A DNA stretch of 64,000 nt, taken from assembly GCF_003342675.1 (NCBI RefSeq), contig NZ_CP031148.1, forward strand, positions 3,038,001 through 3,102,000, written 5' to 3'. Shown here piece after piece: positions 44,001 through 53,437 of the stretch. The notes below the pieces were generated by a model that worked only from the letters and a program-made list of their open reading frames with translations, was not told the origin of the DNA and did no database searches. The first letter of the stretch is position 1. Each line of letters begins with the position of its first letter. The position numbers and the translations under genes were made by a program. This stretch comes from Haloplanus rubicundus. Its GTDB lineage: Archaea > Halobacteriota > Halobacteria > Halobacteriales > Haloferacaceae.

Positions 44001-44321
44001 ATGGCGACGATACTGGATTTCGCCCTGATGGCCGCCGTCTTCGCCGGCAACACGGCCATCGCCGCGGTCATGACCCGCTTTTTCCGCCTCCAGCTGAAGA
44101 CGCGGTGGGGATCGGTCGTCTACACCGCGTTGCTGGTGCCGCTGGCCCTCGTCGTGACGACCATCGTCGCGTTCAGCCTCGGCGTCGGCGTCGACCTCGG
44201 AAGCGCGGCGGCCGTCCTCGGCCTGATGGTCGGGCTCCCGATGGGACTGGGCGTGACCATCGACGTGCTGTACGTTCCCGCGCCGGACGAGTACGAGTTG
44301 CCCGAGACGACGGGACGTTAA
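44001..44321 (+). CDS. Three-helix membrane protein
   Basis: A 106-residue hydrophobic protein with helices about 4-24, 40-62 and 68-92, and a short acidic tail ([14 protein letters not shown]). No known function. It lies 41 bases after the DUF5813-type gene on the same strand. Its TAA stop shares TTAA with the stop of the convergent thymidylate kinase gene. Confidence 0.72.
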   Translation: MATILDFALMAAVFAGNTAIAAVMTRFFRLQLKTRWGSVVYTALLVPLALVVTTIVAFSLGVGVDLGSAAAVLGLMVGLPMGLGVTIDVLYVPAPDEYELPETTGR

Positions 44322-44896
44322 CGGAGTCGCTCGACGGCGGCCAGGGCCTCGTCGACGACGGCGGCTTCGGACTGCGTGGCGTCGATGCGGACGAACCGCT
44401 CGGGGTCGCTGGAGACGAGGCGCTCGTAGTTCTCGCGGACGGCCCGCAGGTAGTCGGCGCGCTCGAACTTGTTGGTGCCGCCACTTCGCTCCGCGGCGGT
44501 TTCGGGGTCGACGTCGAGATACAGCGTCGCGTCGGGCGGGCGCGAGAACGGCTCGTGGAGGTCGCGGACGTACCCGAACGGGTCGTCGAGGTGGTCGACG
44601 AGCGTCGCCGCCTGGTAGGCGATGCGGGAGTCGGAGTAGCGGTCGGAGACGACGAACGACCCGTCGGCGAGCGCCGGGCGGATCACGCGGGAGAGGTGAT
44701 CGGCGTGGTCGGCGGCGTAGAGGAAGAGTTCGGCCAGCGGGTCGGCGTCGTCGTCGGCGATGGAGCGGGAAACGGCCTCGCCGTACCACGAGTCGGTGGG
44801 TTCGCGGGTGAAGACGGCCGACGGGTAGCGGTCGCGGAGCGCCCGCCAGATCGTCGTCTTGCCGCTGCCGTCGAGACCCTCCAGCGTGAGGAGCAT
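44318..44896 (-). CDS. tmk: Thymidylate kinase
   Basis: A 192-residue dTMP kinase making dTDP. The P-loop is [13 protein letters not shown], the DRx motif is [14 protein letters not shown], and [13 protein letters not shown] and [13 protein letters not shown] follow. Haloarchaeal length and order are typical. It overlaps the convergent membrane-protein gene by four bases. Confidence 0.96.
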   Translation of the reverse strand: MLLTLEGLDGSGKTTIWRALRDRYPSAVFTREPTDSWYGEAVSRSIADDDADPLAELFLYAADHADHLSRVIRPALADGSFVVSDRYSDSRIAYQAATLVDHLDDPFGYVRDLHEPFSRPPDATLYLDVDPETAAERSGGTNKFERADYLRAVRENYERLVSSDPERFVRIDATQSEAAVVDEALAAVERLR

Positions 44897-45060
44897 AGTG
44901 GTGCATACGGGAGCGAGCGTTTAACGATCCGGGTCGCCGACGCGGCGATAATATCTGTTTTTTGATACTATCTCGGTGGCGTCGTGGGGCGACCGAAACC
45001 CGCCGTGTGAACGGTTCACAGCGCGTTAGCTTTAGGTCGATACGCGGATATGTATCGGCT

Positions 45061-45948
45061 ATGAAGATTCTGGTAACCGGCGGCAGCGGGTTCGTCGGCG
45101 GACACCTGTGCCGCGAACTGAAATCGCGGGGGCACTCGGTGACGGCGCTCTCCCGACGACCGAGCGAGGGCGACCTTCCCGGGGGCGTCGAGAAGGCGAT
45201 GGGCGACGTGACGGCGTACGACTCGCTGCTCGAACCGATGCGGGGGATGGACGCCGTCGTCAACCTGGTCGCGCTGTCGCCGCTGTTCAAACCCTCGGGT
45301 GGCGATAAAATGCACGACGTCGTCCACCGTCAGGGCACGCAGAACGTCGTCGACGCGGCCGAGGAGACGGGCGTGGAGAAGATCGTCCAGATGAGCGCGC
45401 TGGGCGCCGACCCGAACGGCGCGACGGCGTACATCCGGGCGAAAGGCGAGGCCGAGGAGATCGTCAGGTCGTCGTCGCTGCGCTACGTCATCTTCCGTCC
45501 GTCCGTCATCTTCGGTGACGGCGGCGAGTTCGTCTCGTTCACGAAGAAGCTCGCGCCGCCGTATCTCACCCCCCTGCCGGGCGGCGGCAAGACCCGGTTC
45601 CAGCCCATCTGGATCGGCGATCTGGCCCCCATGCTCGCCGACGGCGTCGAAGACGACGCCTACGACGGCGGTGTCTACGAAATCGGCGGCCCGGAGAAGC
45701 GCACGCTCGCGGACATCGCGCGCCTCGTTCACGGGAGCGAGGGGCGTCCGGCGACGGTCGTTCCCGTCCCGATGGCGCTCGCCAAGGTCGGACTGTCGGT
45801 GCTGGGATCGCTACCCGGCGCCCCGATGGGTGCCGATCAGTACCGGTCGCTCCAGTTCGACAACACCACCGCCCACAACGACGTGGAGGCCTTCGGCGTC
45901 GACGAGGCCAACCTGCGGACGCTCGGTGACTACCTCGGCGAGCGCTGA
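45061..45948 (+). CDS. NDUFA9-like atypical SDR (NAD-dependent epimerase family)
   Basis: A 295-residue Rossmann protein of the atypical SDR type related to the complex I NDUFA9 subunit. The NAD(P) motif is GGSGFVGGHLC, with SALGADPNGATAYIRAKGEAEEIVR and VIFRPSVIFG later. Its substrate is unknown; quinone-pathway or structural roles are known for relatives. A TATA-like GCTTTAGG near 45028 is about 30 bases before the ATG. Confidence 0.88.
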   Translation: MKILVTGGSGFVGGHLCRELKSRGHSVTALSRRPSEGDLPGGVEKAMGDVTAYDSLLEPMRGMDAVVNLVALSPLFKPSGGDKMHDVVHRQGTQNVVDAAEETGVEKIVQMSALGADPNGATAYIRAKGEAEEIVRSSSLRYVIFRPSVIFGDGGEFVSFTKKLAPPYLTPLPGGGKTRFQPIWIGDLAPMLADGVEDDAYDGGVYEIGGPEKRTLADIARLVHGSEGRPATVVPVPMALAKVGLSVLGSLPGAPMGADQYRSLQFDNTTAHNDVEAFGVDEANLRTLGDYLGER

Positions 45949-46106
45949 CGGACGGCAGACGCCCGTCGGACGGGACCGGATCGGCGCTCGTCCCCTCGCA
46001 GTCAGCCGATTCGGTCGTCGAAACCGCCCGTCAATCGAGCAATCGCCCACAAGGTTTATGTCCGTTTTGCGCCTGGGTTCTTCCCAATGAAGAGGGGTCT
46101 GAAACT

Positions 46107-47294
46107 ATGAAACTGGCCATGATCGGTTTCGGACAGGCCGGTGGGAAGATCGTCGACAAGTTCCTGGAGTACGATCAGCGGACGGGGAGCGAAATCGTCC
46201 GTGCGGCCGTCGCGGTCAACACGGCCAAGGCCGACCTGATGGGACTGGAGCACATCCCACAGGAACAGCGCGTGCTCATCGGCCAGTCCCGCGTGAAGGG
46301 ACACGGCGTGGGTGCGGACAACGAACTCGGCGCGGAGGTCGCCGAGGAGGACATCGGCGAGGTGCAGGGGGCCATCGACGGCATCCCCGTCCACGAGGTC
46401 GACGCCTTCCTCATCGTCGCGGGTCTCGGCGGCGGCACCGGGAGCGGCGGCGCGCCCGTCCTCGCGAAACATCTCAAGCGCATCTACACCGAACCCGTCT
46501 ACGGACTGGGCATCCTCCCCGGCAGCGACGAGGGGGGCATCTACACGCTCAACGCCGCCCGCTCGTTCCAGACGCTCGTCAACGAGGTGGACAACCTCCT
46601 CGTCTTCGACAACGACGCCTGGCGACAGACCGGCGAGTCCGTCCAGAGCGGCTACGACGAGATCAACGAGGAGATCGTCAAGCGCTTCGGCATCCTGTTC
46701 GGCGCCGGCGAGGTCCGGCAGGGACAGGAAGTGGCCGAATCCGTCGTCGACAGCTCCGAGATCATCAACACGCTCTCCGGCGGCGGCGTCTCCACCGTCG
46801 GCTACGCCCGCGAGACGGTCGAGCGCAAGGGGAAATCCGGTGGCCTGCTCTCGAAGCTCACGGGCAACGACGAATCGATCGAAGACCAACTCGACTCCGC
46901 GAACACCACCAACCGCATCACCAGCCTCGTCCGCAAGGCCGCCCTCGGTCGCCTCACCCTTCCCTGCGAAATCGACGGCACGGAACGCGCCCTCCTCGTG
47001 ATGGCCGGCCCCTCCGCCTACCTGAATCGGAAAGGGATCGAGCGTGGCCGCAAGTGGCTCGAAGAGCAGACCGGCAGCATGGAGGTCCGCGGCGGCGACT
47101 ACCCAATCAACAACAGCGACTTCGTCGCCTCCGCCATCCTGCTCTCCGGCGTCACGAACGTTCCCCGCATCAAGGAACTCCAGCAGGTCGCCATCGAAGC
47201 ACAGGACAACATCAACGAAATCCGCGAAGAGAGCGAAGCTAATCTCCAGAATCTAGTCGAAGATGACGAGGACGAACTCGAATCACTCTTCTAG
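46107..47294 (+). CDS. cetZ1: Tubulin-like cell-shape protein CetZ1
   Basis: A 395-residue tubulin/FtsZ-superfamily GTPase of the CetZ group, which controls haloarchaeal cell shape and motility. The opening MKLAMIGFGQAGGKIVDKF and T4 loop GGGTGSGG (108-115) bind nucleotide. In SSEIINTL the T7 catalytic acid is Glu218, the same residue number as studied in Haloferax CetZ1. A GAGGGG sequence about ten bases before the ATG, plus a TATA at GTTTATG near 46054, suggests a leadered message with a Shine-Dalgarno-like site, unlike most neighbours. Confidence 0.95.
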   Translation: MKLAMIGFGQAGGKIVDKFLEYDQRTGSEIVRAAVAVNTAKADLMGLEHIPQEQRVLIGQSRVKGHGVGADNELGAEVAEEDIGEVQGAIDGIPVHEVDAFLIVAGLGGGTGSGGAPVLAKHLKRIYTEPVYGLGILPGSDEGGIYTLNAARSFQTLVNEVDNLLVFDNDAWRQTGESVQSGYDEINEEIVKRFGILFGAGEVRQGQEVAESVVDSSEIINTLSGGGVSTVGYARETVERKGKSGGLLSKLTGNDESIEDQLDSANTTNRITSLVRKAALGRLTLPCEIDGTERALLVMAGPSAYLNRKGIERGRKWLEEQTGSMEVRGGDYPINNSDFVASAILLSGVTNVPRIKELQQVAIEAQDNINEIREESEANLQNLVEDDEDELESLF

Positions 47295-48063
47295 GGTCGT
47301 CCTCGCCACCATCGTCGTTCTGCTCGCCGCGACCGTCCCGGCGGCAGCAGTCTCCGTCACTGGCGAGGACGTTCCGGAGGAAGGGCAGGTCGGCACGCAA
47401 GTATCGGCGACGGTCACCCTCGACGAGCTGTATCGGAACCCCCAGAGCGAGCAGTGGCAGCTCTCGGGAACGACCGAACTGACCGACGTGTCCTGGACGG
47501 TCGTCTTCTACGACCAGACGGGCTCGCAGGTCGAACTGGTCGAACCCACCGGCCAGTCCTTCTCGGGGGTCGACATCGCGGCGAGCACCGGCACCGCGGA
47601 GGTCGAGGTCCGGGTGACGGGGACCGTCCCCGAAGTCGGGTCGTACAGCTACGACCCGGCCCAAGCGTTCACCACGATGGAGCTCACCCGCGGGCAGTCC
47701 GGCGGCGCGAGTAGCACCATCGACAGCTGGGAGTCGCACCACTACACCGAGCGAAGCGACGCGGCTCGGCAGGCCATCGACGAGGCCGGCGCCGCCATCG
47801 AGGAGGCCCGCGCCGCCGGCGCGAACCCCTCGGACGCCCAGGCCAACTACGACGACGCCATCGCGGCGTACGAGGACGGCAGCTTCGACGTGGCGACCAA
47901 CCTCGCCAACCGCGCGACCGAGCAGGCGAATCAGGCCGAGCAGTCCAGTCAGACCCGCCAGACGATTATCTACGCCGTCGGCGGGCTGGTCGTCCTCGCG
48001 CTCCTCGTGGGCGGCGTCCTCTACTGGCGCTCCCAGCAGGGTCCCGAGGACCCGCTGGGATAG
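47263..48063 (+). CDS. Exported membrane-anchored protein overlapping cetZ1
   Basis: A 266-residue protein whose ATG lies inside the last 32 bases of cetZ1. It has a Sec signal (about residues 11-30), a beta-rich ectodomain (35-150), an alpha-helical coiled region (ARQAIDEAGAAIEEARAAG and later), and a C-terminal helix (TIIYAVGGLVVLALLVGGVLYW). Function unknown. Overlap with cetZ1 implies translational coupling, so it may be a membrane partner of CetZ1 filaments; that is inference. Confidence 0.82.
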   Translation: MTRTNSNHSSRVVLATIVVLLAATVPAAAVSVTGEDVPEEGQVGTQVSATVTLDELYRNPQSEQWQLSGTTELTDVSWTVVFYDQTGSQVELVEPTGQSFSGVDIAASTGTAEVEVRVTGTVPEVGSYSYDPAQAFTTMELTRGQSGGASSTIDSWESHHYTERSDAARQAIDEAGAAIEEARAAGANPSDAQANYDDAIAAYEDGSFDVATNLANRATEQANQAEQSSQTRQTIIYAVGGLVVLALLVGGVLYWRSQQGPEDPLG

Positions 48064-48128
48064 GCCGACGGCCGAACCGTCGATCATCGGAAAGCTATCT
48101 ATACGCACCCACGTGAATCACGACAGAG

Positions 48129-48746
48129 ATGCGCATTCTCGTCCCGTTCGAGGCGACCGATCCGAAGACGCGCCTCGACGGGGTGCTCGACGCCGACGAA
48201 CGCGAGGACGTGGCGCGGGCGATGCTCCGTGACGTCCTCGACGCCTGTCTCGACGCCGGCCACGACCCCGAAGTGATCGCCACGGCGCCGGTCGAGGTGG
48301 CCGACGCGCCGGTGACCGTCGACGACCGCCCGCTCTCCGCGGCGGTGAACGCTCGCCTCGGCGGGGCGGAACCGCTCGGCGTCGTCGTCGCGGACCTCGC
48401 GCTCGCGACGCCGAGGGCCGTCGACCGTCTCGTCGACGTCGCGGCCGACGCCGACGTCGCCATCGCGCCCGGACGGGGCGGCGGCACGAACGGGCTGGTG
48501 ATCGACCATCCGGACTTCCGCGTCGACTTCCACGGCGTCTCCTATCGCGACCACGTCGCCGCCGCCCGCGAGGTGGGTGCCGACATCGCCGTCGTCGACT
48601 CGATGCGCCTGTCGACCGACGTGGACGAACCGACCGACCTAGTGGAGGTCCTGCTCCACGGCGAGGGCGAGGCAGCGGCGTGGCTCGGGGCGCGGTTCGA
48701 ACTCGACGCGGGCGAGGGGCGGGTCGGTCTCGACCGCGTGGGGTGA
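48129..48746 (+). CDS. cofC: 2-phospho-L-lactate guanylyltransferase
   Basis: A 205-residue CofC, which activates 2-phospholactate (or a related phosphoacid) with GTP for F420 assembly. The opening MRILVPFEATDPKTRLDGVLDADER, the nucleotide-site ATPRAVDRLVD and the PGRGGGTNGLVI loop match the family. The TATA-like CTATCTATAC lies about 30 bases upstream. It precedes cofG by 32 bases, forming a biosynthetic pair. Confidence 0.94.
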   Translation: MRILVPFEATDPKTRLDGVLDADEREDVARAMLRDVLDACLDAGHDPEVIATAPVEVADAPVTVDDRPLSAAVNARLGGAEPLGVVVADLALATPRAVDRLVDVAADADVAIAPGRGGGTNGLVIDHPDFRVDFHGVSYRDHVAAAREVGADIAVVDSMRLSTDVDEPTDLVEVLLHGEGEAAAWLGARFELDAGEGRVGLDRVG

Positions 48747-48778
48747 GGTTTTTCCCCTTCCGGCGCGGAACCGGGGCC

Positions 48779-49915
48779 ATGCCACGGGCGCCGGAGGCGG
48801 ACGACGAGCGGGTCGCCCCCGAGACCCTCGTCGACGACGCCGCGGTCGACGCCCTCCTCGACGTGGCGCCCGACGACGTGGCGTCCGCTCCCGAACTCAC
48901 CTTCGCGCGGAACGTCTTTCTGCCCCTCACGACCGCCTGTCGGTACACCTGCACGTACTGTACGTTCTACGACGTCCCCGGCGAGGCGACGCTCATGCCC
49001 CCCGAGGCGGTCCGGGAGCAGCTGCGGGTGGGCGCCGACGCCGGCTGTACCGAGGCGCTCTTTACCTTCGGCGACGCGCCCGACGAGCGCTACACGGCCG
49101 TCCACGACCAGCTCGACGACTGGGGGTACGACGACGTGCTCGACTATCTCTACGACGCCTGCGAGATGGCGCTCGACGTCGGGCTGCTCCCCCACAGCAA
49201 TCCAGGTGACTTGCGGCGGGCGGAGCTGGTGCGACTGGCCGAGGTCAACGCCAGCATGGGCGTGATGCTGGAGACGACGGCGGACGTGAGCGCGCATTCG
49301 GGCGGCCGGCGGAAGACGCCCGAGCGCCGACTGGGGACGATTCGGGCGGCGGGCGAGGTGGGCGTTCCCTTCACCACCGGGATTCTGGTCGGCATCGGCG
49401 AGAATCGCCGGGACCGCGCGGAGAGCCTGCTGGCCATCCGCGCACTCCACGAGCGATACGACCACGTTCAGGAGGTGATCGTCCAGACCGTCGTCCCGAA
49501 CGAGCGCTCGGACTTCGAGCGCCCGAGCGTCGAGACGATGCGGGAGACGACGGCGATGGCGCGGGCGGCCCTGCCGCCGGAGGTATCGGTGCAGGTGCCG
49601 CCGAACCTCTCGCCGACTCGTGAGCTATTGGACTGCGGCGTCGACGACCTGGGCGGCGTCTCGCCGGTGACGGACGACTACATCAACCCCGACTACGCGT
49701 GGCCGGCGCTGGACGAACTCGAATCGCTCGCGTCCGAAGCGGGCGTCCCCCTCCGGGAACGTCTCCCGACCCACGAGCGGTACCTCCCCGCCGCGTTCCG
49801 GCGGGCGGACGTCGAGAGTACGCCGGGGACGTGGCTCCGGCCGAAGATTCGGGAGGCGCTCGACGCGGACGACGACGCGGGGCGGCGGTATCGCGCCGTC
49901 TCGGACGCATCGTAA
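48779..49915 (+). CDS. cofG: FO synthase subunit CofG
   Basis: A 378-residue radical SAM protein. The [4Fe-4S] motif is CRYTCTYCTF (CX3CX2C). With CofH it makes the 7,8-didemethyl-8-hydroxy-5-deazariboflavin chromophore of F420. TEALFTFGDAPDERY and PNERSDFERP are family landmarks. I begin at the ATG at 48779; the frame upstream reads through the end of cofC and is non-coding. The GTTTTTCCCC stretch is a likely TATA. Confidence 0.96.
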   Translation: MPRAPEADDERVAPETLVDDAAVDALLDVAPDDVASAPELTFARNVFLPLTTACRYTCTYCTFYDVPGEATLMPPEAVREQLRVGADAGCTEALFTFGDAPDERYTAVHDQLDDWGYDDVLDYLYDACEMALDVGLLPHSNPGDLRRAELVRLAEVNASMGVMLETTADVSAHSGGRRKTPERRLGTIRAAGEVGVPFTTGILVGIGENRRDRAESLLAIRALHERYDHVQEVIVQTVVPNERSDFERPSVETMRETTAMARAALPPEVSVQVPPNLSPTRELLDCGVDDLGGVSPVTDDYINPDYAWPALDELESLASEAGVPLRERLPTHERYLPAAFRRADVESTPGTWLRPKIREALDADDDAGRRYRAVSDAS

Positions 49916-49942
49916 GGCTCACCCGCGACGGCGAACGTCGGT

Positions 49943-50431
49943 ATGTCGATGAACCGCCGCGACGCACTCGAAGGGCTGGCCGTGGCTGGGAGCGTCGCGC
50001 TCGCCGGCTGTGCGTCCGGTCGGTTCGGGTCGGGGACGGTGCTCGGGCGAGTCGAGATCATCAACTCCTCGTTCGTGTCGAACCGAATCCGCCTCATGAT
50101 CGAGCGCGGCGACGAGACGCTCCTCGACCGCAGGATTGAACTCTCGGCACTCGACGCCGGCGACGCCGGGGCGTCGGTGATCGTCGAGCCGTCGTGGTCG
50201 GCGCGGCGAGCGCAGTACACGGTCCGGGCGCTCCACGTCGGCGACGACGGCGACCGTGAATCCAGCGGTCGGGAGTATACGTTCACCCGCGACGACTACA
50301 CCACGTACTACGGTGACGACCACGAGGACCCGGGGTGTGTCGCCGCCGTCGTCACGGTCGGGAGTCGGAGCGAAACCGAGAACGGCCCGATCGGAATCGG
50401 TCCGACGTACGTCGATACCCCCTGTGGGTGA
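49943..50431 (+). CDS. Tat-exported lipoprotein, function unknown
   Basis: A 162-residue lipoprotein: MNRRDALEGLAVAG twin-arginine motif and LAGC lipobox. The rest is a small beta-sandwich-like domain with NSSFVSNRIRLMIERGDETLLDRRIELS and an acidic YYGDDHEDPGC segment. I do not recognise a family. It starts 28 bases after cofG but no functional link is evident. The stop is three bases from the convergent membrane-protein stop. Confidence 0.75.
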   Translation: MSMNRRDALEGLAVAGSVALAGCASGRFGSGTVLGRVEIINSSFVSNRIRLMIERGDETLLDRRIELSALDAGDAGASVIVEPSWSARRAQYTVRALHVGDDGDRESSGREYTFTRDDYTTYYGDDHEDPGCVAAVVTVGSRSETENGPIGIGPTYVDTPCG

Positions 50432-50434
50432 CGG

Positions 50435-50989
50435 TTACAGGAGCCGTTCCTCGAGGTCCGGCAGGCGCTTGCGGACGAGCGTGTAGGCGCCGCCGACGAG
50501 CAGACAGGCGAGGGCGACGCGGCCGACGGTCGGCCCGAACAGGATCAGCCCCGGCGACATGCCGAGGACGGTGAGCAGGTAGTCCTCGGGGGCGCCGTCG
50601 TAGCGCACCCAGTAGCGCGGCCGGAGCCACCGGCTGCGGGAGTGGAGGTAGACCGCCTCGGCGGACGTGCGCTCCCACGGCCGGGGTTCCGTGCCGGCGC
50701 CGAAGGCGTCGCTGACGGAGTGGACGGCGGCCGAGAGGAGGAAGTACGCGACGGCAACTGTGAGGGCGGACGGGAAGAGAACGGTGGCGGCGAGAGCGGG
50801 AAGCGCGCCCAGCCAGTAGTAGTCGGGGAAGTGGAGCGTCCGGCGGTGGACGCCGGCGAACAGGTCGAGGTCGGGGAAGACGCCGCCGGCGATGGCGGCG
50901 AGGGCGCCGGCGGCGGCCAGGTCGGGGGCGAGGACGGCCAACGGCACCGCGAGTAGGAGTCCGACCGCCGCGTGGGTGGTCGCCATCAT
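50435..50989 (-). CDS. YbcI/YdjM-type (DUF457) membrane metal-dependent hydrolase
   Basis: A 184-residue membrane protein of the YdjM/YbcI DUF457 group, with THAAVGLLLAVPL at the start, GVFPDLDLFAGVHRRTLHFPDYYW, and AAVHSVSDAFGAGTEPRPWE. The conserved H/D residues are thought to bind a metal, and the family is called metal-dependent hydrolase without a defined substrate. Four or five helices. It starts two bases after the cofH stop and is probably read from the cofH transcript. Confidence 0.86.
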   Translation of the reverse strand: MMATTHAAVGLLLAVPLAVLAPDLAAAGALAAIAGGVFPDLDLFAGVHRRTLHFPDYYWLGALPALAATVLFPSALTVAVAYFLLSAAVHSVSDAFGAGTEPRPWERTSAEAVYLHSRSRWLRPRYWVRYDGAPEDYLLTVLGMSPGLILFGPTVGRVALACLLVGGAYTLVRKRLPDLEERLL

Positions 50990-50991
50990 CG

Positions 50992-52368
50992 TCAGTCGTC
51001 CGCCGCGGGAGAGGAGGGGAGCGACCGGTCGAGCATCGGCGTCCCGTCGGCGCGGGGGCCGAGTCGGGGACCGTAGGGGGCATCGTCGGGGTCGATGGGC
51101 CGGCGGCGCTCGTAGTCCGTCGACCGCTCGACCGGCCGACGGCCGATGGCGGTCACCATCTCCACGTAGTCGGCGACGGAGCGGAACTCGCCGTAGTCGC
51201 CGCCGGCGCGCTTGGTTATCTCCTCGGACAGCAGGGTCCCCATGAAGTCGTTGGCGCCACAGGAGAGCGTCTTCAGCGACTTCTCGTCGCCGAACTTCAC
51301 CCACGAGGTCTGGACGTTCTCGACGTTGTCGAGAAAGAGCCGGGAGACGGCGATCATGAGTTCGTCCTCGGCGTCGGTGGCGCCGCCCGAGACGAGGCCG
51401 CGGTCGTAGAGCGGCGTCCGCTGGTGGACGAAAGAGAGGGGGACGAACTCCGTAATGTTGCCAGTGCGGTCCTGCAGGTCGCGCACCCGCTTCAGGTGCA
51501 TGGCGCGGTGCATCTCGTTTTCGACGTGGCCGTACATGATCGTCGCGGTGACGGGGAGGCCGGCGGCCATCGCCCCCTCCATGGCGTCGAGCCACTCCGC
51601 CGTGTCCATCTTCCCCGGACAGATCACGTCGCGCACCTCGTCGACCAGAATCTCCGCGGCGGTGCCGGGTGCGCTGTCGAGGCCGGCCGAACGCAGGCGG
51701 CGGTACACCGCCTCGTAGGACCAGTCGGTGCCGCGGCGGGCGTGGTAGGCCTCCTCGGGGGTCACGGAGTGGACGTGGACGCCGTCGACGGACATGGCGC
51801 GGACCTGTTCGGCGTAGGTGCCCGGCGAGGTGGTGTACGCCTCGGGCGGGCGGTAGTTCAGGCGGCCCGGGTCCGCGGCCGATTCGAGCAGTTCGCGGTG
51901 GTCGGCGTCGAGGGCGAACGCGGGGTGGAGACCGCTGACCGAACACACCTCCGAGATGCCCAGTTCGACCGCGTCCTCGACCGCCCGGCGCGACTCGGCC
52001 GGCGTCTTGGTGAAGCCGCCGTGGTCGTCGGGGGCGTCGGCCTCGAACGCCGACGCGCGGTCCTTGAAGTTACAGAACAGACAGCCCGTGTCGCAGGCCG
52101 TCGTGACGTTGTTGTTGAGGTTGACGACGAACGTCACGTCGTCGCCGACGACGTCGGCGCGGCGGTGGTCGGCCGCCTCCAGCACCCGCTCCTTCCGGAC
52201 GGGGTCGATCCCCGCCCGATCCGTCCCGGTCGTCAGGAGTTCGACCCCGTCGTCGACGGTGAGACGGTGACCGTTCCGCGCCTTCGCGAGCGCGTTCTCG
52301 AACGACTGGTCGGTCTCGGGGACGTGCTCGAAATCGGGGTCCCCGACCGCCGCGTCGGCGTCACTCAT
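50992..52368 (-). CDS. cofH: FO synthase subunit CofH
   Basis: A 458-residue radical SAM protein, the second half of archaeal FO synthase; it joins the tyrosine-derived unit. The cluster motif is CDTGCLFCNF (CX3CX2C), followed by SEVCSVSGLHP and TATIMYGHVENEMHR. The N-terminal extension of about 40 residues is acidic. I start at the ATG at 52368, with TATA-like CTATTAGC on this strand about 30 bases upstream. It lies opposite the cofC/cofG pair rather than in one operon. Confidence 0.95.
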   Translation of the reverse strand: MSDADAAVGDPDFEHVPETDQSFENALAKARNGHRLTVDDGVELLTTGTDRAGIDPVRKERVLEAADHRRADVVGDDVTFVVNLNNNVTTACDTGCLFCNFKDRASAFEADAPDDHGGFTKTPAESRRAVEDAVELGISEVCSVSGLHPAFALDADHRELLESAADPGRLNYRPPEAYTTSPGTYAEQVRAMSVDGVHVHSVTPEEAYHARRGTDWSYEAVYRRLRSAGLDSAPGTAAEILVDEVRDVICPGKMDTAEWLDAMEGAMAAGLPVTATIMYGHVENEMHRAMHLKRVRDLQDRTGNITEFVPLSFVHQRTPLYDRGLVSGGATDAEDELMIAVSRLFLDNVENVQTSWVKFGDEKSLKTLSCGANDFMGTLLSEEITKRAGGDYGEFRSVADYVEMVTAIGRRPVERSTDYERRRPIDPDDAPYGPRLGPRADGTPMLDRSLPSSPAADD

Positions 52369-52461
52369 CGTGAAATCACAGACGCCCGAAGCTAATAGGG
52401 GTTGTCGTCGTCGAAGCCGCGTGTCAAAAGAACCATACCAATCGGTGCCGACGCCACGGAT

Positions 52462-53391
52462 ATGCACACGCGGGTCCCCCGACTGGTCGAGCGCGCCTAC
52501 GAGCGGCTTCTCCGGCGCGACATCGACGGCACCCCCGACCACGTCGCCGTCATTCAGGACGGCAACCGACGCTACGCCCGCGAACGCGGCGACGGCGCCG
52601 CCGACGGCCACCGGGAGGGTGCCCGGACCACCGAGCGGGTGCTCCGCTGGTGTCAGGAACTCGGCGTCGAGGAACTCACGCTCTATGCCTTCTCGACCGA
52701 GAACTTCGAGCGCCCGCCAGAGGAGCGCGACCACCTGTTCGACCTCATCGAGTCGAAGCTGCGGTCGTTCGCGGACAGGGAGGAGGTCCACGAGAACGAG
52801 GTGTGTATCCGCGCGCTCGGGGAGGTCGACCGCCTCCCCGAACGCGTCCGCGACGCCGTCGCGTACGCCGAGGAACGGACGGCGGGGTACGACCGCTTCC
52901 GCCTGAACGTCGCGCTGGCGTACGGCGGCCGGGCGGAGCTGCTCGGCGCCGCCCGCGAGACGCTACGGTCGGTCGCGGCCGGCAACCTCGATCCGGCGGA
53001 CGTGGACGCCGCCGAGATCGAGCGCCGGCTCTACGCCCGCCCCGTCCGCGACGTGGACCTCATCGTGCGGACGGGCGGCGACGAGCGGACGAGCAACTTC
53101 CTGCCGTGGCACGCCAACGGCAACGAGGCCGCCGTCTTCTTCTGTGCGCCGTACTGGCCCGAGTTCTCGAAGATCGACTTCCTGCGGGCGATCCGCACCT
53201 ACGAGTCCCGCGAGGCGTCGTGGCGGCACACCCGTCGGGAGCGGGCGGCGGCCCTGGTTCGGGCCGTCGCGGGCTCCTCACTCGTCGAGACGCGCGAGGT
53301 GATCGGTCGCCTGCGCGAGCAGCTCCCCCACGCCGGCACCGACGAACTGACGGCCGAACTCGACCGGCAGGACGCCGGGACGACGGAGTAG
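52462..53391 (+). CDS. uppS: cis-Prenyltransferase (undecaprenyl diphosphate synthase family), catalytic type
   Basis: A 309-residue UPPS/cis-prenyltransferase that builds the long polyprenyl diphosphate for glycosyl-carrier lipid. The catalytic Asp is Asp33 in VAVIQDGNRRYAR. LTLYAFSTENFERP and DLIVRTGGDERTSNFLPWHANGNEAAVFF are also intact. Unlike homodimeric bacterial enzymes the C-terminus does not end in the RRFG-type motif; it has TYESREASWRHTRRERA and a further 60-residue tail. See the Nus1-like gene at 56962, which has what this lacks. Confidence 0.93.
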   Translation: MHTRVPRLVERAYERLLRRDIDGTPDHVAVIQDGNRRYARERGDGAADGHREGARTTERVLRWCQELGVEELTLYAFSTENFERPPEERDHLFDLIESKLRSFADREEVHENEVCIRALGEVDRLPERVRDAVAYAEERTAGYDRFRLNVALAYGGRAELLGAARETLRSVAAGNLDPADVDAAEIERRLYARPVRDVDLIVRTGGDERTSNFLPWHANGNEAAVFFCAPYWPEFSKIDFLRAIRTYESREASWRHTRRERAAALVRAVAGSSLVETREVIGRLREQLPHAGTDELTAELDRQDAGTTE

Positions 53392-53437
53392 CCAGGCGAC
53401 GCCGAGGAGCTTTGTACCGTCCGACCGTGGCGTCGGT

